NCBI GenBank assembly: GCA_000697665.1
Contig: KL197711.1
Location: 921,142 to 985,141 of the forward strand
Reading direction: 5' to 3'
DNA length: 64,000 nucleotides
Origin: Jaapia argillacea MUCL 33604
Lineage: Eukaryota; Basidiomycota; Agaricomycetes; Jaapiales; Jaapiaceae
A program made the position numbers and the translations under genes. Shown here piece by piece: positions 51,865-62,673 of this stretch (its first letter is position 1; every line of letters starts with the position of its first letter). The notes beneath the pieces are model-generated. The model saw only the letters and a list, made by a program, of their open reading frames with translations, did no database searches and had not been told where the DNA came from.

Positions 51865-52457
51865 GCAGACGGGTGAGGATAAACCCTCCTGGCATATTGT
51901 TGACATAGCCATCCAAATTTGATGAAGATATACATGCCTGTGGCGCGTGAACGCAGCCAATTGTACTTATAGTTTACTTATACCGATGAGTATTCCCGTG
52001 TGCCTCAGCCACATGGCGGAATTTAACTATGTTTCAAAATATACCACTTGCCTGTGTCGAAAGGACGTATTATAAAAATAACCCTAAGGATATGGCCCAA
52101 GGACCAAGCCATGCAGTATTTTTTGAATATGTCAGTGTGCTACTGATCTCCCCTCGCTGCTAATGGTCCTGCTACTTGCACGGTACGGATATATTCAAAA
52201 AATACTGCATGGCTTGGTCCCTGGGCCATATCCTTAGGGTTATTTTTATAATATATCCTTTCGACACAGGCAAGTGGTATATTTTGAGATATAGTTTAAA
52301 TTCCGCCATGTGGCTGAGGCACGCCGGAATACTCATCGGTATAAGTAAACTATAAGTACAATTGGCTGCATTCACGCGCCACAGGCATGTATATCTTCAT
52401 CAAATTTGGATGGCTATGTCAACAATATGCCAGGGGGGTTTATCCTCACCCGCCTGC
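51865..52457. repeat. Long near-perfect palindrome (hairpin or foldback MITE)
   Basis: Two inverted arms, about 51865-52131 and 52190-52457, each about 267 bases, with a spacer of roughly 58 bases. By eye the arms differ at only about ten positions, over 95% identity. Matching examples: CATATTGTTGACATAGCCAT in the left arm and its complement near 52420, and AACCCTAAGGATATGGCCCA against 52225-52250. It begins 79 bases after the GT90 stop, with no open frame and no transposase. No target-site duplication was found at the edges. A foldback MITE is the simplest reading. Transcribed with the GT90 3' region it would form a very long double-stranded RNA. Confidence 0.85.
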
Positions 52458-52975
52458 GGTGCGTCCAAGTATTGTTCTCTCCAAATCCGAATCGACGTTG
52501 CGATCCCAACTCAACTCACGTGAAACGACGCGTCGAGACGAGCCGCCCTGCCTGTCAGTGTCAGGCGGCCTTTTGAATCACCTCAACTCCTCTTCCAGCT
52601 TGGACAGCTTGAACTCTGATATGGACACACCATCACCTTACTGAGTGGGAAGTTCGGAATTCTGTTTTTTTTGTCCACTGGAGCTTCCCAACCTTCGAAG
52701 TTGCTTTTCTTTCATGGAATCACATCCAAATCCGACATATCCACAAGTGGTGGGACATTTGTCCAAATTGCCAGCGGTCAGAGTCAGCATTGCATTGACT
52801 TGGTGGAACTTTGAGCTAGGGGAGCTCAACGTCTCTGCTGTATCTTTGCGAATTCTCCCTCGGCGAAAATGAGTGAGTGTACCAACCTTGAAACTAGTTC
52901 TGTACCACAGGATTTTGATTCGATCTACTTGACCAGCCCCCCAACTTCCAAGAGATTCCTGTCAGCCAACCCGAC

Positions 52976-52982
52976 TATATTA
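52976..52982 (+). promoter_or_regulatory. TATA box of the multi-TM family gene, copy 2
   Basis: TATATTA, 61-67 bases before the ATG at 53043, matching the spacing at copy 1. Confidence 0.4.
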
Positions 52983-53042
52983 TGTGGGCTACTTCGTTCG
53001 CTCAACCCAGTTGCACCCCATCGTTCGACTACCACAACCACC

Positions 53043-56000
53043 ATGAACAACTTCCAACAAATTCTTCACCTCTTCCCTTTCAGGGTGTCTCTCATCCTCT
53101 CCCTCATACAACTCGCAGTCACTCCCAACGATGTCTTCGATGCAATGCCCGATGAAGTCTTCGTCGTCAGCTTGCAACCCACGAGTACGGAGGTCCTTCC
53201 ACCCTCCGCCACTTTGGAGCGCATCATGGTCGAGTATACGGGTTTCTCGCCTGTCGCCGCTGTTTGGTTCTTTGTCCTGTTGGGATTTCTTCAGATCGTT
53301 GCTCGTGTTTCCAGACGAGCGCGACTTTTCCTGTGGGCGTTGACCTCAGCCGTGCTGATAGGTGGAGGTGGTTCGAGTATGAACCCAGTTTTCCTAATCC
53401 AATTTGTCCAATCAGCCTCGCTAGGGACGCAAGATATGGTGTCGTTCTACCTGAACCCAGCCATCAAGTTCCTCGAGCAGAATGCTCCCATCTCATTGGT
53501 GAACATCGGGAGGGTGAGTACCTTCTCGCCCACCATACCACTCGGACTGATCAGTTTCGAATCCCCTCAGGCTTGTATCAGCGTTTGGTCGCACTCGTTA
53601 GCCTCCTTGCATGCCGAACTCTGGCAGACTGGCCACCTGTCGGGAGGAAGTATGCCTGGTTTGCTGCGATGCTGCCGTTCAGCACATGCGATGTTCATCT
53701 CATTGGTAAGTTCGACTTCCCTTCTAGAGCACTCGGTCACTTATTTGCTCATCTTTGTTTTGCAGTGCACCCGACTCGCCTCCATATCCACGTTGGAGGT
53801 ACTGGGCGCGCTCAGTGACGCTTGCGTGGCGATGCTCGCCGTTATCATCTGTTGGGCAGTCATCCAATATATTAGCAGAATAGGTTCTACAAGGACACAT
53901 CGCCACTGGTGCTTCATCGCAACTTCCGTTCTCATAGTTGCTACTGCCATACAGTTTTTCGTGAGTGGTATTCGGTTGCCACTTTTATCCTCGCATGATT
54001 TGACGACCAGTCCCAGCTCATTCCAGAGGCCGACGGATGCTTGCGTTCAATCATCGCATCAATTTCGAACCGTGCGCCGAGTCTCACCGTCTCATTCTCG
54101 GTACATTTCTCCGACATCCATCCTGTGCGAGCGCTTATCCCGTGTACACAGAATCATCGCATCGAAGTTAACTTCACGTCCGCTGTCTGCGCCATCTCCA
54201 TTATCAAGCTCATCACCGGTTGCTTCCGTTTTGCCAAGTCCTTATTCACCAGGATCGATGGTCGTCAAAAGGCCAGCGCGATCAGAGGTATCAACTCGGA
54301 ACAACTTTCTCATAGCCGTGGACAATCCGCTGTTAGTTCCCATATATGGGATCACACGACATTGGTTGAGCTCCCCCGGTTTGCGGTCGCACATCATCTC
54401 GGTAACCGCGATGCTTTTACAATCCGTTTCCCGTTACTTATGCTCAACTTATATCTTGCCTCAGACCACGAGAACACTCTCGTTGGTGGCGGTACTGCGA
54501 CCTCAAAATTCTCTGCCTCCCACTCCGGCGGCCCAAACCCGCTCACTCGTAGCGTCACCCGCATTGTGACCAATTCAACCAACTTTTCCAAATTCGAACA
54601 ATTCTTACGCCTGACAATCACGGTGAGCGCCGTCGTGTTTCCCCTCCAGTTACATGCCTCTGATCGGTTTCTCCTCCTAGGTTCTCACTGCAACATGTGA
54701 GCTGGTATGCACCTCCGTACGCTCGAAGTTTTGTCGGATTGGCCACCCGACTAGCAGAGACGTATTGGACCGGTTGCACCAGACGTGGATGGACCTGCAG
54801 CTCACCTCCATGACAGTAAGTAAATCCTTTCCAAGTTGCTTTCAATGTAATTGACTGGTCTGTGTGCATCTCCAGGACCACCTCATTGACATGGTCTGCG
54901 GCGGATTCCGAAGCGTGGAGGTGCCGATAGGTCTACCTGCCGTTCCGCAGCCGACATGGACTCCCTGGTCTCTCCTTGTGAAAATCACATCTCTTCTGAT
55001 TATCTCCTGGGCAATTGTTTGCGCCACGAACGCCCCGTCTCTTGCATTTTTGGTGTGTTCTACTTCCTCTCAATCTGATCCCAAATCTGATAAATCCCGA
55101 CAGCGCGCTGTGATCTCTGGCAAGCTTATCCTCACTGTCGGGTTCTTCTGGGCCTACAAATATCACGGTCGCCTGCCTTTCCTTGTATCTTCTTCCGAAA
55201 AGGACAATCTCCCCGGTGGTTTACTCGACAGTGCCTCCTTCTGCTCAGACGTATTCCCTGTTCATTGTCGTGAAACCTCGCTCGATTCGGGGACAATATT
55301 CACCCTACCGAGATCGGAGTCGAGCCTGGACCTGTGGATTAAAACAATCGTGCAGAACGCCGCCGCCGACAAGTCCAATTTGCCTCCATCGGCAGACGCA
55401 TCTGTCGAGTATGTGGTTCTACCGACACAACCTGAATCTGGGGTCAGCCACCATCAGCGAAGTCTTTCTGACATACCTCGTTCCTCACGCTTGAACCACT
55501 CTCTCGTCGGATCACTACTCCCTGATAGCTCCTCATCCTCACGGCCAAGGTTATCCCGTAGTCTCAGCCTGGTCGACATTTTTTCTCCAAGGCAGGGTTT
55601 CGTCGATGCTAAATTCAAGTTGTACGGTAACAAACGGGCTAAGCTCGCCTCTGACGCCGACATGACCCCGAGCTTTGCCAACTTCCCTTCCTCGGCTTGT
55701 CTCCTACCACCCAAGACAGGATCCTCCACTGCTGTTTCTGTCGTATCTTCTGTAGGCCGAGCGCCTGGGCGACCTACCACTCCTGTCGATCTTGAGAAAT
55801 CCTTCGATCTGAGCGAAGGGCGCAGCCTCCCTGGTGACGAGTCATCTCTTGGGTTTTCACGCCTCAGAGCGGATCTTCAGCAACTAGACGACGAACGAAG
55901 GCAAATCTCGCAGATGGAACGCAAGGCTCTTCGCTCGGCTGACCACAGGATACGTCGTGTACGGCGAGACATCAACGAGGGAGTGGAAGCCCTCCGAGAT

Positions 56001-56819
56001 GTCAAGCTCGGTATCGATGTCCTGGTTGCCCGCTGCTCGGACCTTGCAGCGCCCCCTCTTGCTGAGTTGCCATACCCTTTCAATTCGACCACGTCCGTGA
56101 AGAGTCTTGCGTCTCTCCCAGCCGAATCCTCTGGCTACCTGGAAGCATGCCAGGTGAACTACGATGTCGCTGCCATGGATCACTCCACTGTCGACACGTT
56201 CGCTTCGACCTCGGCATCGACGCCATCTTCTCGCAGCTTATGTTCTCCTTACCCTTCATCCCTTGATCTCACAAGCAATGAGCCAAGTGATGTCTCGGAC
56301 GATCTCCTTTCCGAGTTAGCGATGCTCCGTGCTGGCCTTCGCGACATGAATCATTCCAGGGATCGAGCTTCTCGGGTCGCCGCAAAGGAACGACGAGCAA
56401 TCGGCCGGCATCTCAAATCCATCCGCAAGGGCATTGAAGAAGGCGGAGAGATAGCCAAGGAGGTTAGGGAGTCGGCGAGAGCGGCCGAGTTGTTGCACCT
56501 TCAAGAACTTGAAGAGGCACTCGAAGACGTCCTGCCTGCGAAGCCGTCCTTCCTTTGGCTATGCGATGAGCCTCTCCGAGCCCTGGATCCGTCCACGGAC
56601 TTGGTGTTTACCCTGAGCGACTTGGCCACTTCTTCCTCAACCTTCTTCCTCGACGCTATCGACTCTCCGCCACCCGATCTTCCTCCCCCAGTCGTGGAAG
56701 TCGTCTCTCCCTCTGAGTCTGACAGCCAGATGGATATGTCATTTAAGTCTGCCGAGTTCGTTGCTTCGTCCTCCTCGTGCGCAATACCTGGTCATGCATA
56801 TACAGGACCAGTGCTGTGA
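53043..56819 (+). CDS. Unrecognised multi-TM plus coiled-coil protein, family copy 2
   Basis: Multi-exon gene. From the ATG at 53043: MNNFQQILHLFPFRVSLILS, matching the start of copy 1 (NFLPFRLSLMFS), then AAVWFFVLLGFLQIVARVSR, ARLFLWALTSAVLIGGGGSS, an intron at about 53515, ISTLEVLGALSDACVAMLAV, and WCFIATSVLIVATAIQFF. The last long exon (about 54880-56819) has a helix WSLLVKITSLLIISWAIVCA and another, GKLILTVGFFWAYKYHGRLP, then a soluble part with two charged coiled-coil regions (about 55860-56030, RLRADLQQLDDERRQISQME; and 56300-56530, KERRAIGRHLKSIRKGIEEG). It ends SSSSCAIPGHAYTGPVL. No known domain. Topology suggests a membrane channel- or scaffold-like protein, but function is unknown. 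Middle exons (53.5-54.9 kb) are less certain. Confidence 0.6.
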
Positions 56820-57105
56820 CCTCTCTCTTCTCACGTGAGCAGGCATTGTCTCTATCCCTATCAACTGTTTCTCATACTTTACGCCATAGGTCTGTTATCG
56901 TACTGGCTCGCCCTTCCCTTCCCTTTGACCCCTTCCTTCAGCCTGTTCCTATCTCGCCGACGGTTTGATGATTCCGACTCAATGTGCTACTTCTCTCTCA
57001 TCATAAACACGCTTTCGGATCTAATATTCGAATCGTGATCCCTCATTCTGCATGTCCTGCTTTGTTCCTTTGAAAACATCCCCCCAACCTAGATAGATAC
57101 GCTCC
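55775..57105 (+). repeat. Inverted duplication, arm 1
   Basis: Spans the coiled-coil part of copy 2 plus about 285 bases of 3' flank. It matches, in reverse, 62674-64000, including non-coding sequence such as GAATCGTGATCCCTCATTCT near 57031. The arms are estimated by eye at about 85% identity. The inner border lies near 57105. The outer border is not visible because arm 2 runs off the window. Confidence 0.8.
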
Positions 57106-57350
57106 ACATAGAAACTTGTATCGTCTTATCCTTGGCAAGCCAAGAGGTCGTTATTTTGCTTATGATGATCAGTTCATCGCGAAACTTATCAAAGAGAATT
57201 GGAAATAACAAAGATCAGCCTCAAAAATGCCTTCAGTGAGGATCTCTTTTGTTCGAGACGCTAATCATACAAACCTGCTGAGATATGAGTGACGCTCGAA
57301 AAGACAGTGAGGGACATCACTGACAACCAAAGTACAAAGGGCCAAATTGT

Positions 57351-59451
57351 TCACATCTCGTCGTCTTCATCTTCCTCATCGCTGTCAACAAACATACCCT
57401 CGTTCTCCTCATCCTCATCCCCTGGAATCGGATACGGTCCCCACCTCCTCGTCCCCTCCAACCCAAACATCTCCCTAACCAACCCGAACTCCAAATCATT
57501 CTTACACCTAACCGACCCCCTCCACTCCCTCGCACATTCACGAGGCCCTCCCTCTTCCCAATCCTCTTCAAAAGTCCTATCCCATTCCCCATCGCCAAGA
57601 GGGCTCTGTTCCCTCGCAGAATGGGTCATACAATCCAGAGCATAAATCGGGTCGCCGCCATGTGAGATGAAAAATCTGAGTTGTTGGGAGGCGAAACGGT
57701 CTGCTTGGCCTCCGTAGATGAATGAAGCGAGGTGGGCACTGATGTTACGGACAGTTGGAATAGGTAAAGCGTCGAGGAGAGGGGAAGGGAAGGGAGTGCG
57801 TCCGAGGATGTCTGATATTGCTTTGAACTGGAGACGATAGCCCTCGTAGAAGGTTTTGAAAATTTGGTCGCGGGCTGGGGATCGGACATAAGGGAGTATC
57901 ATATCAATGCTCGCTTCCTCCAGAGAGAGAGGTTGACGAGGAGTAAACATGGTGAGCTCCATGCTTGTCGAATCATACATCATATCAGCTTGAGCTATAG
58001 CACCTATCAGGCTTCCTCGACAAGAGCAAAGGGGGGACGAAAAACTACCCACCTTTCAAACGCCACCTCATCCTCGGACTCAGCCAGCCTTCAACACATT
58101 GTCCATAACTACATCCCCACCTCCACATCTTCACGCAATCTTCCTCGCCCAACCCATCCGCAACCTTTCCCATTGCTTTCTTCAGCAAATACTTCTTCCT
58201 TAAATCATCCTGTCTAAAACCGTCCCACTTCCCCATCAATGTCTCACACAACTCTCTGTCAGTCCTCATCCCAGCAGCAAGCGCCTCTAGGGGTGCTAAC
58301 CCATCAGCGTTATCCCGCCTCTCACACCCTCCATTCTCACCCGCACCCAACTCCAACAGGGTCCTCACAGCGAATGAAGTACCGTTACATGCAGCGAGGA
58401 AGAGAGGGGTGACACCATGCGCGTCTCGGGAGTGTAAGAGGGAAGGCTTGGCAGCGACCAGAGCGCGAATGGTGGTTTCTACGGTACATTCTTTGTCGGA
58501 GACGACGATGGAGTGAAGAGGGTACTTTAGGGCTTGGCGGAGTTTCTCGCGCGTTTGGGTGGCTCCGTAATCCATGAAGGAGCCTGGAGGGCCCGTTGCT
58601 TCGCTCCCTGCCTCGTCGTCGTCTTCTTCAGCTTTTGGGAGCTCGAAGTTTGACTTGGTCCCAACATCTTGATCGGCTGGGAAAGTGTGAGAGGGATGGC
58701 TAGGATCAAGGGCGTAGGCTAAGAAGTCTGTACGGCCTACGCGCCGAAAATCGTTCTGCAAAAACGATCGTCGTCAGCAAATCCCTAGGGAGGCGAATAC
58801 GGAGGGATTTCACCTTGTGGAAGAAATTAGTCAAGTGATCGAACGCGTCGGCCCAACGTTGCTTGCTCTCTTGACTATGTTGACCTGTAGCCCTAAACTC
58901 GGCCAAGTCGAGTGGATCACGGGAAGGAGAGGGCCAACAGAAGATAAATCCGCTCTGTTTGACATGATCTACGGACAGGAGTTGTTGGAAGGTCCATGTA
59001 CCAATTCCTTGACCCCTGAGCTGAATTTTCGTAACTTTAGCGTCGGAAAAAAAAAAATTTTCAAGGGAAATCTCACATCCTTGTCCACTTCCAGCTCGGA
59101 AAGGTAAACGATTGACCTCTGGTCGACCTCTCTTCCCCAAATACCGGTGCCGTTGTGGTACTGATTCTCAATGAGCCAAGGCCTCAAGAAGCCATTCTTG
59201 TCAAACAACGTGGCCGAAAATTCATGCAACTCTTGGGACTCCTCATCCATGACCTCCAAAAATCTACCCCTCATAAATTCGCGACGGATATGCAGTGCCG
59301 ATAAAGAAGCGACTTGGGCATGATGATTTGGGTGTTTGACCGTTATTTCGATGCGAGTCAGATGTCGGGGGTAAGAGTAGTGCGGTTTTACTTTGATAGA
59401 AACTTTGAGTTCGGAGATGGGAGTTGGTGAGGTTGTTGGTGCGGAGGACAT
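57351..59451 (-). CDS. Ankyrin-repeat protein
   Basis: Multi-exon gene. The ATG at 59451 gives MSSAPTTSPTPISELKVSIK and a beta-rich N-terminal part (HLTRIEITVKHPNHHAQVAS, GREVDQRSIVYLSELEVDKD), then GIGTWTFQQLLSVDHVKQSG, SKQRWADAFDHLTNFFHK, and NDFRRVGRTDFLAYALDPSH. Ankyrin-type repeats follow: TTIRALVAAKPSLLHSRDAH with GVTPLFLAACNGTSFAVRTL and LLELGAGENGG, then NADGLAPLEALAAGM. The last exon is helical (ARDQIFKTFYEGYRLQFKAI, FASQQLRFFISHGGDPIYAL) and ends in a very acidic tail (VDSDEEDEDDEM). Probably a protein-binding adaptor. Partner and role unknown. It sits inside the loop of the inverted duplication. Confidence 0.75.
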
Positions 59452-59931
59452 GGTGGAAGAGAGGATGGGGTAGATAGGCGTATTGAAAGGTTTAAATGGG
59501 CATAGTGTCGGCTTCGATCGTGGCTTGCAATTCATTCGGAGAGCAGATCAGCCTGAGCCGAAATGTGGATGATTTCATGGCGAATGTAGAATGGATCGAG
59601 CGGTTCGTATGACCCAGCATCAACAACGCTCAAGATAAACTTGAAGTCAACCTCCAAGAATCAAGAATGCGTTGATCGTGACCGTGACAAGGGAGTGACA
59701 TTACTTCGGACCGATATGTCCGCGTCGATCAGTGATCGGCGGGTGTTCAGATGCCGAGATGCCGTCTATTGTCTTCCGTGTATCTTTCTTTCGACATTTT
59801 ATTGTCCAAAAACATTGAGAAATACGGACCGCACAGGACATTGTCGAGACTATGGACATGTCAACTATGGACATGTCATCCGTTGCTATCATCCGTCGGT
59901 CTCTGTGAGTTCGCATTGTTGTCCCTCCTCC

Positions 59932-59937
59932 TATAAG
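59932..59937 (+). promoter_or_regulatory. Possible TATA box of the GH71 gene
   Basis: TATAAG about 125 bases before the ATG at 60062, after a C/T-rich tract. The leader between them is pyrimidine-rich. Confidence 0.35.
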
Positions 59938-60061
59938 ACTTTGTCTTTTCACATCGACCTTCCTTGTCCCCGACACCCCCTTTCATTTCTCTTGCCTGAG
60001 GCACTCTTCGTCGCTAGTCGACACAAACGTTCATTCTACGACAACCCTCATTTATCCCACG

Positions 60062-62251
60062 ATGTTCTCCCTCACACTCGCTCTTTTGTTGGTTCTGGTC
60101 ACCATCGCTAATGCTCTCCCTGTAAAAGTTACTCGGCCTGGCGCTGAGATCTACAACAACTATCCGATGATAAACCTTAACGCCAGGCGTCCAGACGCAG
60201 CGCTTGTAATGCCGCTCTCTGTGAACTTGCCATTGCCTACTGGGGCACCTTCTTCTGCTCTTCCGTCCACATCCTCGACCTCCACTTCACCTTCGAGCGC
60301 CACATCTTCACCCAGCTCGACACCTTCAAGTTCATCCAGTGCAGCTTCCTCCAGCGCCGCATCCGCATCTTCTCCTTCTCAACCCTCTTCCGCAACCACC
60401 TCCACCTCCACCCCTTCAGCAACCCCGTCCCCTCCCCCATCGTCCGGTTCCCCCAAATATGTCGTAGCCCACCACATGGTCGGCAACACCTTCCCCTACA
60501 CCCTATCCAACTGGGCAGCCGATATCGCACTCGCTCACTCTAGCGGTATCGATGGGTTCGCTCTGAATGTCGGAAGTGACTCTTGGCAACCTGCCCGAGT
60601 AGCCGATGCGTAAGTCCTCCCAGTTTATGTCTCCAGACTGTCACAATTAACCTGAGCTCTTTTTTTTTTGACCGATAGATATCAAGCTGCTCTTCAATCA
60701 GGTTTAGACTTCAAACTCTTCCTTTCCTTCGACATGAGGTTCGTCTCCCCTCCCTTATCCTCTCCGCTTCCCCACTAAAATTCTCACCCCATCAGCTCCC
60801 TCCCCTGCGCCTCCCCCAACGACGCCCAAACCCTCCGCACTTACATCACAACCTACTCCTCCCACCCTAACCAACTCAAAATGTCCTCCCGCACCTTCGC
60901 CTCTACATTCGCAGGCGAATCATGTGCATTCGGTCAAGGATCCGTCCCAACTGGATGGTCAAGTCAATTCACACAACACCCAGAGCTAACCGGCGCCAAC
61001 GCCGTTTACTTCGCACCCAGTTTCTTTGTCGATCCTGGTACCTTTGGGACCTTTGCAGATGTTATGGATGGGGATTTTAACGTCAGTGTTGCCTGTTCCG
61101 TTTTCCGTTCAAGCGTAATACTAACTTGTTTGTGCTTTGTTTAGTTCAACTCTGGCTGGCCCATTGACCTAACTGCTTCATCCGCTCAATCTTTAATCGC
61201 GAACCTTAGCGCGAACCTTAACGACCTCGACCAAGCAGCCACTCAAGTTATTGGAAAAGTCATCGGAACAACCGATACTGATACCCAACATCTTAATGCC
61301 CTCGCTGCCATGCCCTCTACGAGCGATGGAGAGAAGAGAGCATACGTAGCTGCTGTCAGCCCTTGGTTCTTCACACATTACAGCCCCCAGACTTTTCATA
61401 AGAACGTCAGTGGTTCTTCCTCCTCCCCCCACTCGCATCGTGGAACTGATGGATTTTTGGACAGTTCATCTATATGGCGGACTCACATTTGTACCCGACG
61501 AGATGGGAGTCGTTGGTTAATATTAGGGATCAAGTTGATATCGTGGAAATCGTCACCTGGAATGACTATGGTACATCATCGATCTCTCTTTTCGCCCTCT
61601 CAATAAAATCTGATCGCGTCTGCCTTCCTTTCAGGTGAATCACACTACATCGGTCCCATCGAAGGTGCTCAGCCAAATAGCCAAGCATGGGTTGACGGAC
61701 TCAACCACACCGGTATGCCTCTCATTCCTAATTCGAATTTCTATACTCCTTTCTAAAAACATACTTTCCAGGATGGTTGGACATGACAAATTACTACGCA
61801 ACCGCCTTCAAGACTGGTTCCTTCCCCACCATAACAGAAGACAAGATATACCTCTGGGCACGCACACATCCCAAAGACGCAAACGTCGCAGACCCAGTTG
61901 GTAAACCAACCAATTTCGAACTCGTAAGTCCATCCTTCTCTTCCTCCTCTCTATTGAACAACTCTTAACCGTTGGCCGATCGCATCATAGACCCAGGACA
62001 CACTATGGGCCGTAGTCCAAACAACAGCTCCATCCACAGTAACACTCTCAACATCTCCTACCACCTCCCAAACTTTCTCCGTCCCCTCGGGTGTCTCGAA
62101 ACTCTCCATGCCTCTCACGCCGGGAGGAAATATGAAGGGCGTCATCACGAGGAACGGCGCGGATGTGGTGGATTTGGAGCCTGAGGGATATGTGTTTGAT
62201 GCGAACCCTACAAGTTACAACTTTAACGCTTTCGTGGCGTATTCGGGGTGA
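60062..62251 (+). CDS. Secreted alpha-1,3-glucanase, GH71 (mutanase type)
   Basis: Endo-alpha-1,3-glucanase that hydrolyses fungal cell-wall alpha-glucan. Signal peptide MFSLTLALLLVLVTIANA, then a propeptide-like region and a long Ser/Thr/Pro linker (codons about 60240-60450), unusual in that it precedes the catalytic domain. GH71 blocks: KYVVAHHMVGNTFPYTLSNW, AADIALAHSSGIDGFALNVG, FKLFLSFDMSSLPCASPNDA, RTFASTFAGESCAFGQ, GANAVYFAPSFFVDPGTFGT, AYVAAVSPWFFTHYSPQTFH, RWESLVNIRDQVDIVEIVTW, NDYGESHYIGPIEGAQPNSQ. About eight exons with short introns. The catalytic Asp/Glu residues lie in the EIVTWNDYGESHY and GFALNVGSD regions (inferred). The C-terminal beta-domain ends YNFNAFVAYSG. It may act in wall remodelling or on other fungi. 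Confidence 0.92.
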
Positions 62252-62673
62252 GAGCTGGCCCTGTGATCGGGTAGTGGTCGGGTTGTTGGCTGCTGGGGAG
62301 ATGAAGAGTCTATCGTTATTCCTATCCGTAATTCGCATACGTTGTTGTGATATTGTGCTCGCCTAGATGGCTCTGTATTATCATTGTTGTATTTCATAGA
62401 GATCTGTATCCATAGCTCCAGTCGTGAACGGAATTTGTTGTTATTCTGTGAAGACACAAATGTTATGGTGTCCTTCAGAACAGTGTTAGTCGAGATCCTG
62501 GGATGAATTTCCTGTCTCTTCGAGTCTGCAGTCTGCGGCCTTTCACATAAGCTCCCTCGAACAGTGGTAAGGTTCAACAACAGACTCAGTCTGGTGATGA
62601 ATGTGGAGGAAAATGGTAATCTCTTGGTTTGCAAGACAGTACAAGTCGCACAAATTATATATCTCTGCAACGC
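62252..62673. other. 3' region of the GH71 gene
   Basis: About 420 bases after the GH71 stop codon with no gene. It ends at the inner border of the inverted duplication's second arm. Confidence 0.35.

Noticed and set aside
51840-52480. Target-site duplication at the edges of the long palindrome
   Set aside because: No matching direct repeat is seen at either edge. Similarity fades gradually outside the arms, so insertion cannot be proven from the edges.
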